Below, piece after piece: positions 7,315 to 7,679 of a DNA stretch of 7,679 bases. A program made the translations under genes and the position numbers. A model generated the notes under the pieces. The model ran no database searches and had not been told where the DNA came from. It saw nothing but the letters and a program-made list of their open reading frames with translations. How positions within the stretch are numbered: position 1 is the first letter of the stretch; every line of letters begins with the position of its first letter. Source of the DNA: Saprospiraceae bacterium (GTDB lineage Bacteria; Bacteroidota; Bacteroidia; Chitinophagales; Saprospiraceae); assembly GCA_013001805.1 (NCBI GenBank), contig JABDLW010000295.1, positions 1 to 7,679 on the forward strand. Direction: 5' to 3'.

Positions 7315-7679
7315 TCAAAATGATCCTCCCAGAGTATCTCGTTTTGCAGCAAGATCTGAGTTTCGTGCGCTATTCACATTTCTAAAAGCAAAGGTTTTTT
7401 CTTTAAAGTTTATCGTTGTATGCACTTGCTTTAGGAATTCGTAGCCCAAAACTCCCTGTACGGTCTGACCGGGACACAGGGACTGGAATTTTTTCTCTTC
7501 ACAGAACAAGGTTTTCATGGGCTGGCAAACTATTTCACCTATTTCTAAATCAAAAATAGTTCCGGCATCGGTTTTTATTTCTTTTTTCCCCAAGCCGGCC
7601 AAGTTTTGCTTATCCCACTTTATTGAATTTGCAGCGATATTTTTTAGGCATTCCTCACCAAGAATATTGGGGGCTGAGC
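7315..7679 (-). CDS. Retropepsin-like aspartic protease, C-terminal part (5' end outside window)
   Basis: On the minus strand the frame is open from the window edge to a TGA at 7315-7317, giving about 121 visible residues. The internal TTG at 7600-7602 is not a credible start because the conserved sequence continues upstream. The first visible residues, SAPNIL, align with the stretch right after the Asp-Thr/Ser-Gly motif of retropepsin-like proteases, and the codon cut by the edge ends in GC, compatible with the Gly of that motif. Near the C-terminus, QGVLGYEFLKQV followed by TINF matches the conserved hydrophobic-Gly segment and closing strand of the family. Three Cys lie in the middle part. 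Such single-domain proteases act as dimers in the known family; location and substrate cannot be told here. The catalytic Asp itself is not in the window, so activity is inferred. The C-terminal tail after the closing strand is charged and probably unstructured. Confidence 0.72.
   Translation of the reverse strand, partial: SAPNILGEECLKNIAANSIKWDKQNLAGLGKKEIKTDAGTIFDLEIGEIVCQPMKTLFCEEKKFQSLCPGQTVQGVLGYEFLKQVHTTINFKEKTFAFRNVNSARNSDLAAKRDTLGGSF

Noticed and set aside
7235..7444. 69-codon plus-strand open frame
   Set aside because: It overlaps antisense the 3' end of the aspartic protease gene, whose frame carries the conserved motifs.

Overview
The window looks like a chromosomal stretch from a member of the Bacteroidota, possibly a Saprospiria- or Cytophagia-like lineage (inferred). 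The support is moderate coding GC, A-rich leaders without clear Shine-Dalgarno motifs, a signal peptide ending in ANAQ, and three lipoprotein signals (OmpA-like protein, sulfatase, small minus-strand protein). The finer taxonomic placement is a guess. No RNA genes, CRISPR arrays or insertion sequences are visible.

Layout. (1) 1-3392, plus strand: the 3' part of a subtilisin-like (S8) serine peptidase gene overlaps, through an ATGA junction, a 914-residue TPR-CHAT protein. That protein has a signal peptide, a C-terminal membrane anchor and an intact His/Cys pair in its caspase/separase-like domain. This two-protease pair is the most interesting part of the window. (2) 3393-3609: an intergenic region with an inverted repeat, a weak Bacteroidota-type promoter and a perfect 14-bp palindrome. 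(3) 3610-6074, plus strand: a coiled-coil OmpA-like lipoprotein, then, 32 bases later, a lipoprotein sulfatase of the S1 type with the Cys-x-Pro-x-Arg formylglycine motif. (4) 6155-6201: a hairpin whose T-run lies on the minus strand, ending the next gene. (5) 6249-7010, minus strand: an unrecognised secreted lipoprotein with four cysteines in its mature part. (6) 7011-7314: no gene seen, only a weak candidate promoter. (7) 7315-7679, minus strand: the C-terminal part of a retropepsin-like aspartic protease, cut by the window edge apparently just after its catalytic Asp motif.

How the genes work together. The S8 and CHAT proteins are almost certainly co-expressed, and I infer a functional pair: a proteolytic relay, or a sensor and effector. 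CHAT proteases are known effectors in Craspase (TPR-CHAT/Csx29) and at bacterial gasdermin loci. No CRISPR, gasdermin or other partner is seen here, and the predicted periplasmic location of this CHAT domain differs from those cytoplasmic systems. The OmpA-like lipoprotein and the sulfatase are envelope proteins and may share a transcript. No functional link to the protease pair is shown.
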